From: Candidatus Symbiopectobacterium sp. 'North America'
GTDB lineage: Bacteria; Pseudomonadota; Gammaproteobacteria; Enterobacterales; Enterobacteriaceae
DNA: 48,851 nt
Direction: 5' to 3'
Assembly (NCBI RefSeq): GCF_015762685.1
Contig: NZ_PEHF01000101.1
Span: 1-48,851, forward strand
The notes under the pieces were generated by a model that saw only the letters and a list, made by a program, of their open reading frames with translations, searched no databases and was not told the DNA's origin. Both the position numbers and the translations under genes were made by a program. Shown here piece after piece: positions 45,865 to 48,851 of the stretch (the first letter of the stretch is position 1; each line of letters begins with the position of its first letter).

Positions 45865-48851
45865 TGGATATAACTCAGGTGTAAAGGAGTATCTGGAAGA
45901 AGGCGTAAAAAACGGCAGGGATTATTCAAGGGATGAGCTTGATGAACGTGTGGTTTTAGAAGGGGATTTAAATCTTACGGATAGAGTTTACAAATCGATT
46001 ACTGATAGAGGACAAAATCGTTATACCACATTTACTCTTTCATTCAGAGAGGATGAAATTCCTAACCATGTTATGCAATCCATCACTAAAGAGTTTCGTG
46101 AGTTCATTATGTATGCATACGAGGAAGAGGAATACAACTTCTATGCCGAGGCTCATATACCAAAATTAAAAGAAGTGTATGATAAACGAACCGGAGAGAA
46201 AATTGAAAGAAAACCTCATATACATATAGTTGTCCCTAAGGTTAATCTTCTATCGGGAAGAGTGAATGATATCATTGGAGATCATGATAGCACCGAGAAA
46301 TATCTTGAGGCATTTCAGGAGTACATTAATCAAAAATATACCCTTGCGTCACCGCGTGAACACGTTCGTGTAAATCCTTATAATTCAGCAGATGTTTTAT
46401 CAAGATATAAGGGTGATGATTTTAGAGGAAAGAATCGTGAGTTTAAGCAGAGTTTGGTCAAGGAAGTTATCGATTCTGACATAAGGACGCGTCAGGGTTT
46501 TTACAGCGCCGTATCTAAGTATGGAGAAACCAGGATTCGTAATCAGGGAAAGGAAGACGAATATATTGCTGTCAAACTGCCAGGGGATGAGAAGTTTACA
46601 AACCTAAAAGAAACCATCTTTCACGATAGTTTTATAATGGATAGAAAACTCGCTAAGCCACCTTTAGCCAAACATGTTATTTCTGACCGTCTGCATGAGT
46701 GGCCAATGCGCTCTAAAGAAATTAAATACGTCGCAAAAGCAAGTAAATCGTTTAGAAATGACTATTACAGTCATTCCGACCTAAATGAAAAAATAAAAAT
46801 ACTTGGAGTCGAGCAATTACGGTTTTACGAAAAATTTGGAGGTCAACATGAGTTACACCCTTCCGAGTGGTCGGGCAGTTACGAGCGAAGTTCTACTGAA
46901 ACTCGAAGAGGACAACATGCCGGGGCTACCCATAGCTTGCAAGGTATGTCCCGCAGCGATGTGGCAACTGACAGGGAAACCAGAGGCACCACAGGCGCGG
47001 TGTTTCTGCCGGGTAATGCATGTGTTTACGTGGAGCAGCCAGCAGCAGGAGGAAATCATAGACTGCGATCTGATTTATATGTCGGAGGAACAGGCGGAAC
47101 AGAAGCGGATCGAGAAGGAACAGAAGCAGTCAGACAAAGACGACAGGGAACGCAGGAAGGACCAGGAGAAACTAGAGAAAGAGATACGGGCTATTCAGAG
47201 GGAGAATCGCAGACAGGAACGCGAAGAGAAGGCAGCGAGGGACAAGCAGGATCGCGAACAGAAACAACAACAGCGGAAGGACGAGAAGGCACAGGAGCTG
47301 GCAGAGAAAGCCGAGAGGGCGCGCCTCCGGGAAGAGAAGAGACAACAGAAGTTGACACCACCCCCAGTCCCACAAGATACACCGCCGACGCATACCCAAA
47401 CGACAGAGGAAGTATCGAATCATATAGATACACCGGCGTTCCAGAATTGGGCAGAAGTGACTCAACTTTCTCAACCAGAGGAGGATCAGGACCAGGAAAT
47501 AAACAGCTAGGCATTCCTGTTTATGCACGAAACCCACGCAAGAGCGCCGATGTAAGCGCGGTTGAACGCAACTCGAGCAAGCTTTTCAGCAAACCATCTA
47601 ATACATCAACGACCAGGCGAACCCAGGTACGGCTGATTAAGCGCCTCATGCCCAAAGCGCCTAAAAATGCTTCCTATGTAGCAGCCTGCTTGCAGCGGCG
47701 TCAGGAGCAAAATGAACTTTCCGGCCCACAGCGAAGTGCTCTCTATCGGGCTGACCAGAAATATTTCGAAACTCGACGCGCAATCATAAGCGATAAGCGG
47801 CTGAGCAACAGAGATAAAACTCAATTTCTATCCGTTCTCACGTTTGAACAGCTCAAAGCACATCTGCTTATAAAACAGCCGCAAGGCAACAACCAGCACG
47901 AGGACTATGTAATGAGCAGTGAAAATATCAAGAGTAAAATAAAGCCGGAAACTAAGTACCGGAATACAGTCAGCGGAGCAGAAGAAGCTGAGCGGGGGCC
48001 ACAGGATGCAAAAGAGCGTTTCCGCAAGCTTAGTCAGCAACTTGAGCATGATCTAGGCGAGCGCAGCCTACGTGAAAAGGTGCGTATTATTACGGCTGCA
48101 GATCTTTATACACGCAAGTCAAAGTTAAGCGACAACGTTCATTATCTCGATAACACCTCGCATAAAACATTATTTATCGATACAGGTAAAACCATTGCAG
48201 TAAGTAAGCATGGGCTGAATGAATCTGCAGTAGCTGTTGCACTTGAGCTGGCAAAGGAGAAATTCGGCAGTACGTTGACGGTTAAAGGTACGGAAACATT
48301 CAAAAACACTGCTATAGAGGTTGTGGCACAAAAAGGGCTAGATATTCACTTCACCGATAAAGAAATGAATCGCCGCCTGGTTGAGCGTAAAAATGAGTTG
48401 GCCATTGAGCGTGAAGGACAGTCTTTTAGTGCCCATCCGTTACCAACTGCTGACGCTGAAGTGCAACGAATACTTTCGGACCCGGCAATGCGCCGACTGT
48501 ATATGAGTGATGAACAGAAGCAGCGTGAGTGGAACGCTACGCCCGAACAGTATGAGGATGTCCGGGCTGAAATCAGCGGGGAAATTGAGGCTCGCATTCG
48601 TGAACGGATAGCCGCTCAGCCGGTGACAGCGCAATCCGGGGCTACAACAGCAGCTCCATCGGCGGCAGTCGATGCTGAAGTGCAACGGATACTTTCGGAC
48701 CCGGCAATGCGTCGCTTGAACATGAGTGATGAGCAGAAGCAGCGTGAGTGGAACGCTACGCCCGAACAGTATGAGGATGTCCGGGCTAAAATCAGCGGGG
48801 AAATTGAGGCTCGCATTCGTGAACGGATAGCCGCTCAGCCGGTGGCCGTGC
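45848..48851 (+). CDS. Relaxase (MOBP-type), N-terminal part; continues at base 1
   Basis: ATG 45848 opens a frame with no stop to the window end (1001 codons plus one base), continuing at 1-425. MLIRVSGYNSGVKEYLEEG carries the candidate catalytic Tyr (residue 8), and KPHIHIVVPKVNLLSG (about residues 122-137) is the HxH metal-binding motif III of MOBP relaxases. Middle (about 350-560) is Gly/Arg/Glu/Thr-rich and low complexity because another gene is encoded in the same DNA. Then helices, a domain resembling LPD7 (VRIITAADLYTRKSKLSDNV, HYLDNTSHKTLFIDTGKTIA), and two 73-residue repeats near the end. It nicks oriT and pilots DNA into the recipient. Confidence 0.92.
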   Translation, partial: MLIRVSGYNSGVKEYLEEGVKNGRDYSRDELDERVVLEGDLNLTDRVYKSITDRGQNRYTTFTLSFREDEIPNHVMQSITKEFREFIMYAYEEEEYNFYAEAHIPKLKEVYDKRTGEKIERKPHIHIVVPKVNLLSGRVNDIIGDHDSTEKYLEAFQEYINQKYTLASPREHVRVNPYNSADVLSRYKGDDFRGKNREFKQSLVKEVIDSDIRTRQGFYSAVSKYGETRIRNQGKEDEYIAVKLPGDEKFTNLKETIFHDSFIMDRKLAKPPLAKHVISDRLHEWPMRSKEIKYVAKASKSFRNDYYSHSDLNEKIKILGVEQLRFYEKFGGQHELHPSEWSGSYERSSTETRRGQHAGATHSLQGMSRSDVATDRETRGTTGAVFLPGNACVYVEQPAAGGNHRLRSDLYVGGTGGTEADREGTEAVRQRRQGTQEGPGETRERDTGYSEGESQTGTRREGSEGQAGSRTETTTAEGREGTGAGRESREGAPPGREETTEVDTTPSPTRYTADAYPNDRGSIESYRYTGVPELGRSDSTFSTRGGSGPGNKQLGIPVYARNPRKSADVSAVERNSSKLFSKPSNTSTTRRTQVRLIKRLMPKAPKNASYVAACLQRRQEQNELSGPQRSALYRADQKYFETRRAIISDKRLSNRDKTQFLSVLTFEQLKAHLLIKQPQGNNQHEDYVMSSENIKSKIKPETKYRNTVSGAEEAERGPQDAKERFRKLSQQLEHDLGERSLREKVRIITAADLYTRKSKLSDNVHYLDNTSHKTLFIDTGKTIAVSKHGLNESAVAVALELAKEKFGSTLTVKGTETFKNTAIEVVAQKGLDIHFTDKEMNRRLVERKNELAIEREGQSFSAHPLPTADAEVQRILSDPAMRRLYMSDEQKQREWNATPEQYEDVRAEISGEIEARIRERIAAQPVTAQSGATTAAPSAAVDAEVQRILSDPAMRRLNMSDEQKQREWNATPEQYEDVRAKISGEIEARIRERIAAQPVAV
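46848..47510 (+). CDS. Overlapping gene inside the relaxase, +1 frame
   Basis: 220 residues from ATG 46848, with GGAGG 5 bases upstream. The start MSYTLPSGRAVTSEVLLKLE is followed by a Cys cluster (ACKVC ... ARCFC, zinc-knuckle-like, about residues 28-56), then a very charged coiled coil (about 75-180; KEQKQSDKDDRERRKDQEKL and similar) and a Pro/Thr-rich end. Hydrophobic, ordered N-terminus and normal codon order show it is a true protein frame, while the relaxase frame opposite it is low complexity. Gene overlaps of this kind are known in mobilisation genes (mobB inside mobA of RSF1010), but I do not recognise this protein. Confidence 0.8.
   Translation: MSYTLPSGRAVTSEVLLKLEEDNMPGLPIACKVCPAAMWQLTGKPEAPQARCFCRVMHVFTWSSQQQEEIIDCDLIYMSEEQAEQKRIEKEQKQSDKDDRERRKDQEKLEKEIRAIQRENRRQEREEKAARDKQDREQKQQQRKDEKAQELAEKAERARLREEKRQQKLTPPPVPQDTPPTHTQTTEEVSNHIDTPAFQNWAEVTQLSQPEEDQDQEINS
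48449..48851 (+). repeat. 219-bp tandem repeat within the relaxase gene
   Basis: Unit 1 (48449-48667) and unit 2 (48668 onwards) repeat with a 219-bp period (73 codons), over about 175 bases nearly identical: DAEVQRILSDPAMRR..MSDEQ then KQREWNATPEQYEDVRA and SGEIEARIRERIAAQPV. After both units comes a related linker (CAATCC..GCTACA), which in unit 2 runs over the end of the window into bases 1-13. In-frame gain or loss of units would keep the gene open. Confidence 0.9.

Noticed and set aside
1..48851. CRISPR arrays, tRNA/rRNA genes, insertion sequences, integrons or resistance genes
   Set aside because: No regularly spaced short repeats with unique spacers, no transposase motifs or flanking inverted repeats, and no resistance-type proteins were seen on either strand.

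Overview
The window looks like one complete, circular, self-transmissible plasmid of about 48.9 kb from an enterobacterial host. It has been cut open inside its relaxase gene. That gene is still open at base 48851, and the same frame resumes at base 1 and stops at 425; even a repeat copy inside the gene continues across the cut. Host and kind are inferred from an IncI/IncL-M-type RepA with antisense and pseudoknot control, an F-like ResD recombinase, R64-like type IVb pilus genes and an IncX/IncN-like VirB system. I see no resistance genes, insertion sequences, tRNA, rRNA or CRISPR.

Layout. 1-425 is the relaxase end. 593-802 is an orphan antitoxin-like gene. 1020-3300 is the replicon: antisense RNA, leader peptide, repA and origin region. 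3300-4600 is the partition cassette, with a ParA ATPase and a ribbon-helix-helix partner on the minus strand. 4600-5735 holds the resolvase and its probable site. 5736-6360 is a small autoregulated operon (HTH protein plus transglycosylase-like protein). 6641-7270 is a HigBA module, and 7361-8047 holds an exclusion lipoprotein and a LuxR-type regulator. 8092-21983 is the mating-channel operon: ops-like leader, NusG/RfaH paralogue, VirB1-VirB11, a coupling protein split into two ORFs, and a TrbM-like protein. 22055-33776 is a type IVb pilus operon with an extra PilT-like ATPase and no shufflon.

33780-43310 is the probable leading region. It has GC-rich repeat blocks, three matching operator/promoter/hairpin leaders, a DnaJ-domain protein, many small unknown proteins, a second HigBA and SSB. 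All its genes point towards oriT, as F leading-region genes do. 43541-45229 is a divergent stbABC-like operon. 45230-45516 is the oriT region with large inverted repeats, followed by an accessory protein and the relaxase, which carries a second gene embedded out of frame.

How it works together. Relaxase, accessory protein and Stb proteins act at oriT. The split coupling protein passes DNA to the VirB channel, and the type IV pilus probably brings cells together. The RfaH-like protein and its leader are placed to let polymerase read the long operon. A palindrome built on TGTAC recurs at the partition locus and at the leading-region promoters, suggesting one shared regulator. The most interesting points are the repeated leading-region promoter units with compensatory hairpin changes, the overprinted relaxase gene, the split coupling protein, and tail or head modules shared between unrelated proteins (exclusion lipoprotein and VirB5; VirB7 and PilL).
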